Shown here: piece after piece, positions 26,256-33,939 of the stretch
Numbering within the stretch: position 1 is the stretch's first letter
Layout of the letters: every line of letters begins with the position of its first letter
NCBI GenBank assembly: GCA_030065975.1
Contig: JASJCN010000011.1
Span: 1 to 62,442, forward strand
Source: Myxococcota bacterium
GTDB lineage: Bacteria > Myxococcota_A > UBA9160 > UBA6930
DNA: 62,442 nt
Direction: 5' to 3'
Notes under the pieces: generated by a model
Told to the model about the DNA's origin: nothing
Seen by the model: the letters and a program-made list of their open reading frames with translations, nothing else
Database searches by the model: none
Position numbers and translations under genes: made by a program

Positions 26256-29200
26256 TTAGAGCACGCCGGAGAACACGAAGTTCGCCCAGGTGAGCGGGCG
26301 CTTCAGGCCGAGGCGCGAGTCCCGGGCGATGCGCTCGAGCTTTGCTCGACGCAGCGCCTCGGCTCCCCGGAACACGTCGGTCGGCAGATCGCCGGCGCCG
26401 AGCGCCTGGTAGAAGCCGGACATCATCGCCTGGGTCACGCGGTCGTTGCTGCGCCACAAGCTCGTCACGAGCGAGCCCGCGCCGGCGGCGCGGAAGGCGA
26501 AGCGCAGCCCCTGGAGCTCCTGGCCGCGCTGACGCGACCCGGTTCCCGAGTCGCATGCCGAGAGCACGACGAGGCGGGCCGTGCGCAGGTCGAGCTTGGT
26601 CACCTCGGAAGAGGTGAGGATCCCGTTGCTCCCGTCGCGGCCCGGGCCGTCGTTGGCGCGCGCCAGCACGATCCCAGAGAGCAGCAGGGGGTCGAGCGCC
26701 GTCTGCTCTCCGGGCGAGACCGATCGATCCGCTCGGTCCGATCGACCGGGCACTGCCTGACAGCCGCCTTCGAGGCTCGCGAAGTAGCCGTGGGTCGCGA
26801 GGTGGACGAGGTCGGGCCCCTTCGCGAGCGCCCGCCGCAGGCCCTCCTTGCTGGCCTCGTTGCCGAGCAGCAGCCGCGCCTGACCCAGCCGCTCGGCGAC
26901 GTCACGCGCTTCGGCCTCGGTGCCGGGGAGCGGGTCGAAGGGCGGGAGCCGGCAGGGGCCGGAGCCGGTCAGCACCACCGGCCCCTTGCCCGACGCCGCG
27001 CCGAAGTCGGGGGCACCGAGGACGAGGGCGTCGCCGAGCGCCGCGCCCCCACCCGCGGCGTCGCCGTCGGCGAGCTCGTGGATCGAGGTGAGATAGCCGA
27101 CGACCACGCGCTCGAGCAGGTAGCTCCCGGGGGCCTCGGGGTCGGGGAGGGCGCCGAAGGGGACGCCCCAGAGCCCGGCATCCGGAACCACGAGCCAGCG
27201 GTCGACTCCGCCGAGGGCGGAGCGCGCGGGTGCGAGCAGCCGCTTCGCGAGGTCGGCGCGGGCCGCCTCGGCGTCGTTCTGGCTGGCGCGCATCGCTTCG
27301 CCGAATCGCGCGGCCGACTGCAGGATCGGGGCGGCGGCCCCGAGCCGCAGCGCCCGCACCTCGCAGCCACCGCCCCGCACCACGAAGCCCACGTAGCGGG
27401 GCGTCGACTCGAGGGAGCCGCGGGCGGTGTGGTCGTACTCGACCAGCTCGTAGAGGGATGCGTCCGCCGGGAGCCGCTCGCAGGCCCGGGCCACGACCCT
27501 CGCCGCGGAGCCGGCCGCACGAGGCGGGGCGACACCGGCGGCCGCGGCCTTCGCCTCGAGCGCGTCGATCTCCCGAGCCAGGCGCCGCGCGCGCGACGGG
27601 TCGGCGTCGAGCAGGCTCGCCGCATAACGCTCGCGCTTGCCCACCAACTCGTCGAGCAGCGCCGAGCCCTCGCCGCGTCCGGTGCGCGCGCGCGCCTGGC
27701 TCTCGGCGATGCTGCGAACCACCGAGTCGCGATGGGGCAGGAGCGCTTCGTAGACCTCTCCGGGCCGGTCGTCGGGGAGCGAGAGCAGCACGCCGATCAC
27801 GGCCTGGGAGCGATCCGCCAGGGCGCGGCGCTGGCGATCCGACATCGCGCCGAAGGAGCGCTCGAGGTGCAGCGCCAGCACGCGGCCGGCCTCGAGCGCC
27901 TCGCTCCTGGCGGCGCCCGGCCGTCCCCGGGCGAGCTCCACCCGCGCGAGCTCGGTCCGGTACTGGGCGAGGAGGGGATGGTCGTCTCCGAGCCCCTCTG
28001 CCAGCTGCCCGGTCGCCCGGCGGATCTCCCCGGCGGCGTCCGCGAGGCGTCCGCGCCGGCCCAGCACGCGCGCGCGCTCGAGGCGCGTGAGCGAGGTCTC
28101 CGGGTGGACGGCGCCGAGGGCCTGCTCCTGAGCCGCGAGGGTGCGCGCGTAGAGCGACTCGGCCTTCGAGAGCTCGCCGAGGTCGGCGTGCATGCGCGCC
28201 AGGTTGCGCAGCGCCGGAGCGACCCCGGCGTGACGATCGGAGAGCGCGCCCGAGAGGCGCTCGACCGCCTGGGCGTAGGCGGCGAGGCTCTTCGCATCGG
28301 GCTGCACGCCCCACCGCGCGCGTCCTCGATTCAGGGCGACGCGGAGCGTCTCGGGGTGCTCGGGGCCGTAGGCTTCGACCAGGATGGCCGAGGCTTCCCG
28401 GAAGGCCGCGTCGCCTGCAGACCAGTCGTCGAAGTCGGCGCGCAGGACGCCGAGCGCATTCCAGGTCTCCGCCAGCGCCGGGTCGTCCGCGTCGAGGATC
28501 TGCTTGCGGATCGCGAGCGCCTCGTCGTAGCTCGCCCGGGCCGCCGGGTAGTTGGCGCTCTGGCGCTGGGCGTCGCCCAGCAGCTGCAGAGCCGCCGCCG
28601 TCTGCACGTGCTTCGCCCCGAGGCTCGCGCGATGGAGCTCGACGGCTCGCTCGAGGGTGGCCGCGGCGCGCGCGGTGCGTCCCACCCGGAGGTCGACGTC
28701 GCCGCGGGCGAGGGCCAGCTCGCCCGCCACGCCCGCGGGCAGGCGCTCGGCGTCGAGCGCCGCCAGCAGCTCGTCGGCGAAGCCCAGATCCCCCACGCGC
28801 GCGACCAGCCGCGCCATGCGGATGCGGATGTCGGCGTCGCCGCTCTGGGTGGCGGCACCGGCGGCGTCCTGTGCTGCGGCCAGGGCCTTCGCACCGTGGC
28901 CCTCGGCCCAGGCGATGGTGGCGACCAGCTCCTGGCTCTCGGCGATGCGACGCGGATCGAGCTCGCCGCGCGCGAGCCGCGCGGCCCGATCCGCTTCGGC
29001 GCGCGCCTCGTCGAGGCGGCCCGCCTCGTAGTGGTCGCGCGCCGCGCGGTAGCGGTCGGCGAAGTCGGATCCGCCCGCCGGCTTCGACGCCAGCGCCTCG
29101 CAGGCGGCGAGCCGCCGCACCTCGCGGGCCAGGGCGGGGGCGGGCCGCTTGGGTGGGCCCGCGCGTCCGGGCTTCGCCACGGCCCCGCCGCAGAGCTCGG

Positions 29201-29426
29201 CGCGGCGGCCTGCGGCCATCGCGACGAAGGGGTGCCCGGCACCGAGCGCCTCGGCGAGGGCCGCCTCCGCCTCGGGGAGCGCGGCGCAGGCGGCCTCGGC
29301 GTCGGCGGCCGCGCAGGCGTCGGCCGCGCGGCGGACGACCTCGGCGGGATCGGCAGCGGCCGCGCTCGCGAGAGCGGCCACGCAGAGGGCCACGACGAGC
29401 GGTCGTGTGGCGCGCGGTCGGCGCAC
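26256..29426 (-). CDS. exported TPR-CHAT protease
   Basis: A 1056-residue protein. It has a signal peptide (PLVVALCVAALASAAAADP), then TPR repeats over about residues 90-560 (for example AASYDEALAIRKQ-type units with repeated LG and A at fixed spacing). A C-terminal CHAT domain, a clan CD caspase-like peptidase, follows. The catalytic His is residue 879 in HLATHGYF and the Cys is residue 958 in VVLSACDSGTG. Other CHAT features (VGLVTSLWRSND-like LVTSLWRSND, then WANFVFSG at the end) are present. Both catalytic residues are intact, so it should be an active periplasmic or secreted protease, with TPRs for partner binding. It lies 25 nt downstream of the OmpA-like gene, in the same unit. Confidence 0.92.
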   Translation of the reverse strand: MRRPRATRPLVVALCVAALASAAAADPAEVVRRAADACAAADAEAACAALPEAEAALAEALGAGHPFVAMAAGRRAELCGGAVAKPGRAGPPKRPAPALAREVRRLAACEALASKPAGGSDFADRYRAARDHYEAGRLDEARAEADRAARLARGELDPRRIAESQELVATIAWAEGHGAKALAAAQDAAGAATQSGDADIRIRMARLVARVGDLGFADELLAALDAERLPAGVAGELALARGDVDLRVGRTARAAATLERAVELHRASLGAKHVQTAAALQLLGDAQRQSANYPAARASYDEALAIRKQILDADDPALAETWNALGVLRADFDDWSAGDAAFREASAILVEAYGPEHPETLRVALNRGRARWGVQPDAKSLAAYAQAVERLSGALSDRHAGVAPALRNLARMHADLGELSKAESLYARTLAAQEQALGAVHPETSLTRLERARVLGRRGRLADAAGEIRRATGQLAEGLGDDHPLLAQYRTELARVELARGRPGAARSEALEAGRVLALHLERSFGAMSDRQRRALADRSQAVIGVLLSLPDDRPGEVYEALLPHRDSVVRSIAESQARARTGRGEGSALLDELVGKRERYAASLLDADPSRARRLAREIDALEAKAAAAGVAPPRAAGSAARVVARACERLPADASLYELVEYDHTARGSLESTPRYVGFVVRGGGCEVRALRLGAAAPILQSAARFGEAMRASQNDAEAARADLAKRLLAPARSALGGVDRWLVVPDAGLWGVPFGALPDPEAPGSYLLERVVVGYLTSIHELADGDAAGGGAALGDALVLGAPDFGAASGKGPVVLTGSGPCRLPPFDPLPGTEAEARDVAERLGQARLLLGNEASKEGLRRALAKGPDLVHLATHGYFASLEGGCQAVPGRSDRADRSVSPGEQTALDPLLLSGIVLARANDGPGRDGSNGILTSSEVTKLDLRTARLVVLSACDSGTGSRQRGQELQGLRFAFRAAGAGSLVTSLWRSNDRVTQAMMSGFYQALGAGDLPTDVFRGAEALRRAKLERIARDSRLGLKRPLTWANFVFSGVL

Positions 29427-29451
29427 GGACGAGACCGGCGAAGTCGGCTGA

Positions 29452-29973
29452 CTACTCGACGGGGCCCAGATTCACGAACTCGACGCGGCGGTTGCGCTGG
29501 CGCCCGTCGCCCGAGTCGTTGGAGGCGACCGGCGCGTCCTCGCCCTCGCCCACGGCCTGGAGTCGCTCGGGGGCGACGCCCTGGTCGATCAGGAAGTTGC
29601 GGACCGCCTCGGCCCGGCGCACCGAGAGGGCCTGGTTGTACTCGGCACCGCCCACGCTGTCGGTGTGTCCCTCGATCCGGAAGCGGAAGGGCTCGAGCGA
29701 CTCGTCCTTCAGGGCCCCAGCCGCATTGGACAGCAGGGTGCGTCCCTCGGCGGTGAGCGTGGCGGAGTCGGACTCGAAGTAGATCGGCAGACGGGCGCGC
29801 GTGGGGCGTCGGATCGCCCGGTTCGGGGCCAGGGCATCGGCGATGTCGCCCGACTCGATGGCGCTCGGGTTCGCGCGGGTGAAGTCGGTGACGCCCACCT
29901 CGTCGTCCGCGGCGGCGGCCACGGGCAGGGCCAGACAGGCGGCCAGGGCCAGCATGGGGATTCGGATCTTCAT
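29452..29973 (-). CDS. OmpA-family peptidoglycan-binding protein
   Basis: A 173-residue protein with a signal peptide (MKIRIPMLALAACLALPVAAAA) and an OmpA C-terminal domain (IYFESDSATLTAEGR, RIEGHTDSVGGAEYN, LSVRRAEAV, RRVEF). That domain binds diaminopimelate in peptidoglycan. It has no N-terminal barrel, so it is a soluble periplasmic anchor. The start ATG at 29973 is fixed by a perfect AGGAGG at 29980-29985 (6 nt spacing). It is the first gene of the unit with the TPR-CHAT protease, which suggests it holds or positions that protease at the cell wall. Confidence 0.93.
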   Translation of the reverse strand: MKIRIPMLALAACLALPVAAAADDEVGVTDFTRANPSAIESGDIADALAPNRAIRRPTRARLPIYFESDSATLTAEGRTLLSNAAGALKDESLEPFRFRIEGHTDSVGGAEYNQALSVRRAEAVRNFLIDQGVAPERLQAVGEGEDAPVASNDSGDGRQRNRRVEFVNLGPVE

Positions 29974-30070
29974 GGCGTTCCTCCTGATGCGCTCCCAGGC
30001 TGAGCGTACCAAGAGGGAGTACCCGAAGGGACGCGGGGGGGCCTGTGAGATTCGACACCCCCGAGCCCGT

Positions 30071-30087
30071 CGTCCCGGCTGGGGACG
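30071..30087 (-). terminator. hairpin after dps
   Basis: CGTCCC and GGGACG form a 6-bp stem starting 3 nt past the dps stop on the minus strand. GC-rich, without a T tract, but well placed as a terminator between dps and the OmpA gene. Confidence 0.4.
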
Positions 30088-30090
30088 GCC

Positions 30091-30534
30091 CTACTCGAGG
30101 TGGCTGCGCAGCATCCAGGCGTTCTTCTCGTGGACGTCGATCCGGCGCACGGCCAGGTCCTCGGAGGCGTCGTCGCCCGCCTCGCCGGCGGCGGCGCGGA
30201 CGGCCCGGGCGGCCTCGGCCACCGTGGCCTGGTCGGCCACGAGGTCCTGCACCATGTCGGTCGCCTTCGGGGTGCTCGTCGACTCCTTGATGCTCGAGAG
30301 GCCCTGGAACTCCGAGTAGCTCCCCGGCGCCCGGTATCCGAGCGAGCGGATGCGCTCGGCGATCTCGTCGACGGCGAGGGCCAGCTCGCTGTAGTGGGTC
30401 TCGAAGAGCGTGTGGAGCGTCGTGAACATCGGCCCCGTCACGTTCCAGTGGTAGTTGTGGGTCTTCAGATACAGCGTGTAGCTGTCGGCCAGAAGCTTCT
30501 CGAGCGCCTTGGCCACGGGCTCGCGGTCGGACAT
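30091..30534 (-). CDS. dps: Dps-type DNA-binding ferritin-like protein
   Basis: A 147-residue protein of the Dps family. It oxidises Fe(II) with peroxide and protects DNA in a 12-subunit cage. Ferroxidase-site residues are seen in KTHNYHWNVTGPMF (two His) and FETHYSELALAVDEIAERI (Glu, Asp, Glu). The family-typical C-terminal region with WMLRSHLE is intact. The start ATG at 30534 is fixed by AGGAGG with 5 nt spacing. No long Lys-rich DNA-binding tail is seen at either end. Confidence 0.95.
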   Translation of the reverse strand: MSDREPVAKALEKLLADSYTLYLKTHNYHWNVTGPMFTTLHTLFETHYSELALAVDEIAERIRSLGYRAPGSYSEFQGLSSIKESTSTPKATDMVQDLVADQATVAEAARAVRAAAGEAGDDASEDLAVRRIDVHEKNAWMLRSHLE

Positions 30535-30706
30535 GGGTTCCTCCTGATTCGCCTGCGGTGGATAACCATTGTCGCTCCCACCGCTCATCAGTCAAAGCGA
30601 AAGGATTTCTCACTTCGATCACTTGATCCGATCAGCAGGTCGTGTGCTTCCGCACTCCGGAGGGCTTCGGGCCTGCCGTACAAAGGGCATCGAAGGAGAG
30701 ACCCCG

Positions 30707-30898
30707 TTGAGCCACAACCCGGTATCGATCGTGCTGCTTCCCGTCGCCCTCGCAGCCCTCACCCTCGTCCTGCTGCTTCTCGCCATGTGGGTCGAACCGG
30801 GAGCCCTCGATGTCCGACCCCACTACTTGCCCGCGAGCGAACGGGTGGTGCCGATGCCCTTCGTCCTTCCCTCAGCCGCTCCAGGCCAGATCGTCTAG
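30707..30898 (+). CDS. small single-pass membrane protein
   Basis: Sixty-three residues with a TTG start at 30707, preceded by GGAGAG at 6 nt spacing. One strong transmembrane helix (VSIVLLPVALAALTLVLLLL) is followed by a short extracytoplasmic or cytoplasmic tail (WVEPGALDVRPHYLPASE). Its 3' end overlaps the 3' end of the convergent Crp-like gene by 27 nt. No family recognised. It could be a small regulator of a membrane complex, or a chance frame, but the Shine-Dalgarno and the helix support it. Confidence 0.5.
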   Translation: MSHNPVSIVLLPVALAALTLVLLLLAMWVEPGALDVRPHYLPASERVVPMPFVLPSAAPGQIV

Positions 30899-31534
30899 GG
30901 CCTCGGAGTCGACCAGCTCGAGCAGGCCCTCGTGCTTGCGGATCCAGCCCTCGCGGGTCCAGCGGCCGAGCTCCCGATTCACCTCCTCGCGCGTCGCGTA
31001 GACCAGGCGCGCGAGCAGAGTCTGGGAGAGGGGCTCGGTGAGCAGGATCCCCTCCTCGGTGGCCTCGCCGATCTCCTCGGCGAGGCCCAGCAGCATCTTC
31101 GCGAGGCGTGCCCGCATGGGGAGGAAGAAGCTGTCCTCGAGCTGCTCGGTCAGCTTGCGGGTGCGCTCGGACAGGTAGCCGAGGAGCGCCACGGCGAGGG
31201 AAGGGCGCCGGCGCACCAGGTCGCGGAAGTCGCGGGCGTCGACCGCCGAGAGGACCGACGCCTCGGTGGCGACGATGGTGGCCGTGCGCCTTGCGTCGGT
31301 GAAGAGCGCGATCTCGCCGAACACGTCGCCCGGGGCCAATCGCCGCAGCACCAGATCCTTGCCTTGGGTCGAGGTCACGACGACGTGGACGCCGCCGGAC
31401 TCGATCCAGAAGAAGCGCGCCGCCGGGTCGCCCCGGTGGAAGATCTCCTGGCCTCGCTTGACCTCGACCTTGGACGCGATGGAGCGGATCGCCTCGACGT
31501 CCTCGGCCGAGAAGCGGTCGAAGAAGGTCGTCAC
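30872..31534 (-). CDS. Crp/Fnr-family transcriptional regulator
   Basis: A 220-residue protein with a cyclic-nucleotide-binding roll (GDVFGEIALFTDARRTATI) and a winged helix (LLARLVYATREEVNRELGRW). The FGEIAL and Arg-Thr-Ala pattern is close to the cAMP pocket of CRP. There is no FNR Cys cluster. The GTG start at 31534 sits 6 nt after a TAGACT -10 box, so a leaderless transcript is likely. A near-perfect CRP site lies at 31575-31590 upstream of that promoter, which suggests direct autoregulation or cross-regulation with the other Crp-like gene at 16183. Confidence 0.9.
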   Translation of the reverse strand: MTTFFDRFSAEDVEAIRSIASKVEVKRGQEIFHRGDPAARFFWIESGGVHVVVTSTQGKDLVLRRLAPGDVFGEIALFTDARRTATIVATEASVLSAVDARDFRDLVRRRPSLAVALLGYLSERTRKLTEQLEDSFFLPMRARLAKMLLGLAEEIGEATEEGILLTEPLSQTLLARLVYATREEVNRELGRWTREGWIRKHEGLLELVDSEALDDLAWSG

Positions 31535-31540
31535 GGGCCC

Positions 31541-31546
31541 AGTCTA
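31541..31546 (-). promoter_or_regulatory. -10 box of a putative leaderless promoter (second crp-like gene)
   Basis: TAGACT, within GGGCTAGACT on the minus strand, ends 6 nt before the GTG at 31534. No Shine-Dalgarno is present. Confidence 0.45.
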
Positions 31547-31574
31547 GCCCGGCCGGCGTGTTTTTCCGGCGTCG

Positions 31575-31590
31575 TGTGAGGGACTTCACG
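31575..31590. promoter_or_regulatory. CRP-type operator
   Basis: TGTGA-N6-TCACG, nine of ten positions of the TGTGA-N6-TCACA consensus. Its centre is about 48 nt upstream of the expected start of the crp-like gene transcript. It could also serve the rightward gene at 31701, whose possible -10 (TAGATT) is at 31614-31619. Confidence 0.5.
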
Positions 31591-31613
31591 GGGTCTCGGG
31601 GCCCCTCCGGCAT

Positions 31614-31619
31614 AGATTG
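31614..31619 (+). promoter_or_regulatory. possible -10 box for the small gene at 31701
   Basis: TAGATT, within CATAGATTGAGG, 82 nt before the ATG. The leader would contain the two 20-nt hairpin repeats and the Shine-Dalgarno. Confidence 0.25.
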
Positions 31620-31641
31620 AGGTCGTTCCCCAGATCCAAGA

Positions 31642-31686
31642 AGCTCCTCAGGAGCCAGACCCAAGGAGCTCCGCAGGAGCCAGACC
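31642..31686 (+). repeat. two 20-nt direct repeats, each a hairpin, in a 5' leader
   Basis: Copies at 31642-31661 and 31667-31686, 25-nt period, differing at one base (AGCTCCTCAGGAGCCAGACC against AGCTCCGCAGGAGCCAGACC). Each copy contains a GCTCC-TC/GC-AGGAGC stem, and each displays an AGGAG. The pair ends 14 nt before the next ATG, next to the real Shine-Dalgarno GGAGG, so it could compete for ribosomes or be a regulator's target. Confidence 0.7.
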
Positions 31687-31700
31687 GGAAGGAGGTCCCC

Positions 31701-31982
31701 ATGAGCAAGTCCGAAGCATCCAGCCGGCCCGACGGCCGGGCCCCGTCCGGCCCCTGCGTGACCGAGCTCGGCTCGGGCGTCTTCGTCGGAACCGCCGGAC
31801 GAAACGGCGTGGTCCTGCTCGGCGCCGGCGGTGCCGTGAGTGGCGTTCCCGCGGAAGAGGGCGACCTCGAGAGCTCGGGGATCCACCGCTTCGACCTGAC
31901 CCGGATCCGGCGCGAAGACACCGGCGCCCGGGAGGTTCCGGCCGGCGCCAGCGTCTGGGTGGAGCCCGGCAGCGCCGGCTAG
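31701..31982 (+). CDS. small hypothetical protein
   Basis: Ninety-three residues with an ATG preceded by AAGGAGG at 4 nt spacing. It is Gly-, Ala- and Ser-rich, has no signal peptide or membrane helix, and I recognise no motif. The leader has two hairpin repeats. It stands alone between a regulator and a hydrolase. Confidence 0.65.
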   Translation: MSKSEASSRPDGRAPSGPCVTELGSGVFVGTAGRNGVVLLGAGGAVSGVPAEEGDLESSGIHRFDLTRIRREDTGAREVPAGASVWVEPGSAG

Positions 31983-32027
31983 CCGAGACCCTTGCCGAGG
32001 CCGGACGCGCCCGGCCCCGGCCTCTGC

Positions 32028-32033
32028 TACGCC
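32028..32033 (+). promoter_or_regulatory. -10 box of a putative leaderless promoter (hydrolase at 32042)
   Basis: TACGCC, within GCTACGCC, ends 8 nt before the ATG at 32042. There is no Shine-Dalgarno. The last position departs from T. Confidence 0.35.
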
Positions 32034-32041
32034 TTCGAGCC

Positions 32042-32926
32042 ATGCCGAAGGCCTCCTCCGCCGACGTCGAGCTCGACTACGAGATCCACGGTCCGTCCGA
32101 CGGAGAGCCCCTGCTGCTGATCCGCGGGCTCGGCACCCAGCGCATCCAGTGGCCCGACGGGTTCCTGCAGGCGCTGCAGGCCCGGGGCTTCCAGCCGGTG
32201 AGCTTCGACAACCGGGACGTCGGGCGCTCGACCTGGCTCGACCAGCACCCGGTTCCGGTGCCCGCGGAGGTGATCGCCACCCGCGTTTCGGGCCAGCCCG
32301 CCTCCGTTCCCTACCACCTGGAGGACATGGCGCGCGACTGCGTCGCCGTGCTCGATGCGGCCGGGATCGATCGGGCCCACGTGTTCGGCATGTCCCTGGG
32401 CGGCATGATCGCGCAGCTCGTGGCGCTGCATCACGCCGAGCGGACGAAGAGCCTGACGTCGCTCATGTCCACCACCGGCGCGGCGGATCTTCCGGGCCCG
32501 TCGCCCGAGGCGGCCGCCGCTCTCACCGAGGAGACCGAGCGCGAGCGGGGCCCCTACATCGAGCAGTGGGTGCGGGCCTCGCGGGTGTTCGCGGGTGGGG
32601 GCTTCCCCTTCGACGAAGCGGCGTGCCGGGAGATGGCCGGCCGCATCTACGACCGCGCCTTCCATCCCGAGGGCACGGGACGCCAGTTCGCGGCCGTGCT
32701 GGCGGGCGACAGCCGTCGCGAGCAGCTGGCCGCGATCACCCGGCCGAGCCTCGTGATCCACGGGGCCGACGACCCGCTGATTCCCCTGGCCGCGGGAGAG
32801 GACACCGCGCGCTCGATTCCGGGCGCAGAGCTCCTCGTGATCCCCGGCATGGGACACGATCTTCCGCCGGGTGTCTGGGAGCCCATCGCGGAGGCCACGG
32901 CACGCATGGCCAGCCTGGCTCGCTAG
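32042..32926 (+). CDS. alpha/beta hydrolase (methylesterase RdmC-like)
   Basis: A 294-residue alpha/beta hydrolase. The nucleophile is Ser118 in HVFGMSLGGMIAQ, the acid is in IHGADDPLIPL, and the His is in IPGMGHDLPPGV, so the triad is complete. The DNRDVGRSTW motif is typical of the aclacinomycin methylesterase-like subgroup of ester hydrolases. It is cytoplasmic and stands first in a rightward run of hydrolases and acyl-CoA genes (32.0-38.5 kb) that looks catabolic. Confidence 0.88.
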   Translation: MPKASSADVELDYEIHGPSDGEPLLLIRGLGTQRIQWPDGFLQALQARGFQPVSFDNRDVGRSTWLDQHPVPVPAEVIATRVSGQPASVPYHLEDMARDCVAVLDAAGIDRAHVFGMSLGGMIAQLVALHHAERTKSLTSLMSTTGAADLPGPSPEAAAALTEETERERGPYIEQWVRASRVFAGGGFPFDEAACREMAGRIYDRAFHPEGTGRQFAAVLAGDSRREQLAAITRPSLVIHGADDPLIPLAAGEDTARSIPGAELLVIPGMGHDLPPGVWEPIAEATARMASLAR

Positions 32927-32970
32927 AACCGGGCTCGCTAGCGAAACCGGGCTCGTCGGGGTAAAACCAG
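32917..32970 (+). repeat. three imperfect tandem copies across the hydrolase stop codon
   Basis: Units begin GGCTCGCTAG at 32917 and 32932 and GGCTCG at 32950, with lengths 15, 18 and 21 nt, and end in AACCG-like sequence. The first unit contains the real TAG stop (GCT-CGC-TAG). This looks like a small expansion of the gene's 3' end. Confidence 0.55.
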
Positions 32971-32991
32971 CTTTCGCGCCCCGAGGATCCC

Positions 32992-33939
32992 GTGAGTTCC
33001 GCAGTGAAGCCCCCCGCGTCCGGCCCCTCCGCCGACGCGACGACCGTGTCCTTCCCGGGTGCCGAGCGCCCCGCCCGGACCCGCAGCGTCGACTCCCACG
33101 GCGTGCGCATCGCCGTCTACGAGTGGGGCGACGCCGATGCGCCGCCGCTCCTGCTCGTCCACGGCGGCTTCGACTTCGCCGGAACCTTCGACGTCTTCGC
33201 GCCCATCCTCGCGCGCGCCGGCCATCGCGTGGTCTCCTGGGATCATCGAGGTCACGGCGACTCCGAGCACACCGCGCTCTACAGCTGGGACGCCGACGTC
33301 CGCGACCTGCTCACGGTGCTCGACTCGATCACCCAGGAGCCCCTGCCGGTGATCGGCCACTCGAAAGGCGGTGGGCTCGTCACCCAGCTGATCCAGGCGC
33401 TTCCCCACCGCTTCACGCGCTTCGTGAACATCGACGGCGTGCCCACACCGCGCCGGCACCCCGACGTGGCCGACCGCGAGCGCACGCGGATGCTCGCGAA
33501 GGAGCTGTCGGGCTGGCTCGATCACCGCCGCGAGGGCCCGAGCCGGGTGCGCAAGGCCGGCACCCTCGACGAGCTGGCGGAGCGGCGACGCCGGATGAAC
33601 CCGCGGCTCCCCCTCGAGTGGCTCCGCTACCTGGTGCCCATCGGCGCGCGACGCGACGAGGACGGCTGGCGCTGGAAGCTCGACCCGGTGATGCGCTTCG
33701 GCGGCTTCGGGCCCTGGCGCCCGGAGTGGGGCCTCGCGCGTCTGCCCGGACTCTCGGTGCCGATGCTCGGGGTGATCGGCCTCGAGGAGGAGCCCATGGG
33801 ATGGGGCGGCCGCGCCGAGGACATCGAGCCGTGGGCGCCGCGGGGCTCGGAGCTCCAGTTCCTGGAGGGCGTCGGGCACTTCGCGCACATCGAGGAGCCC
33901 GAGCGCGTGGCCCGGCTGTCGCTGGACTTCCTCTCGTGA
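32992..33939 (+). CDS. alpha/beta hydrolase
   Basis: A 315-residue alpha/beta hydrolase. The oxyanion region is LLLVHGGFDFAGT, and the nucleophile Ser124 lies in GHSKGGG. The His near the end is in GVGHFAHIEEPE. Start GTG at 32992 with GAGGA upstream. Its stop overlaps the GTG of the next gene (GTGA), so the two hydrolase-fold proteins are made together. Confidence 0.87.
   Translation: MSSAVKPPASGPSADATTVSFPGAERPARTRSVDSHGVRIAVYEWGDADAPPLLLVHGGFDFAGTFDVFAPILARAGHRVVSWDHRGHGDSEHTALYSWDADVRDLLTVLDSITQEPLPVIGHSKGGGLVTQLIQALPHRFTRFVNIDGVPTPRRHPDVADRERTRMLAKELSGWLDHRREGPSRVRKAGTLDELAERRRRMNPRLPLEWLRYLVPIGARRDEDGWRWKLDPVMRFGGFGPWRPEWGLARLPGLSVPMLGVIGLEEEPMGWGGRAEDIEPWAPRGSELQFLEGVGHFAHIEEPERVARLSLDFLS

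Noticed and set aside
26790-29756. Open frame of about 990 codons opposite the CHAT gene
   Set aside because: Shadow; the CHAT frame has intact catalytic residues and a signal peptide.
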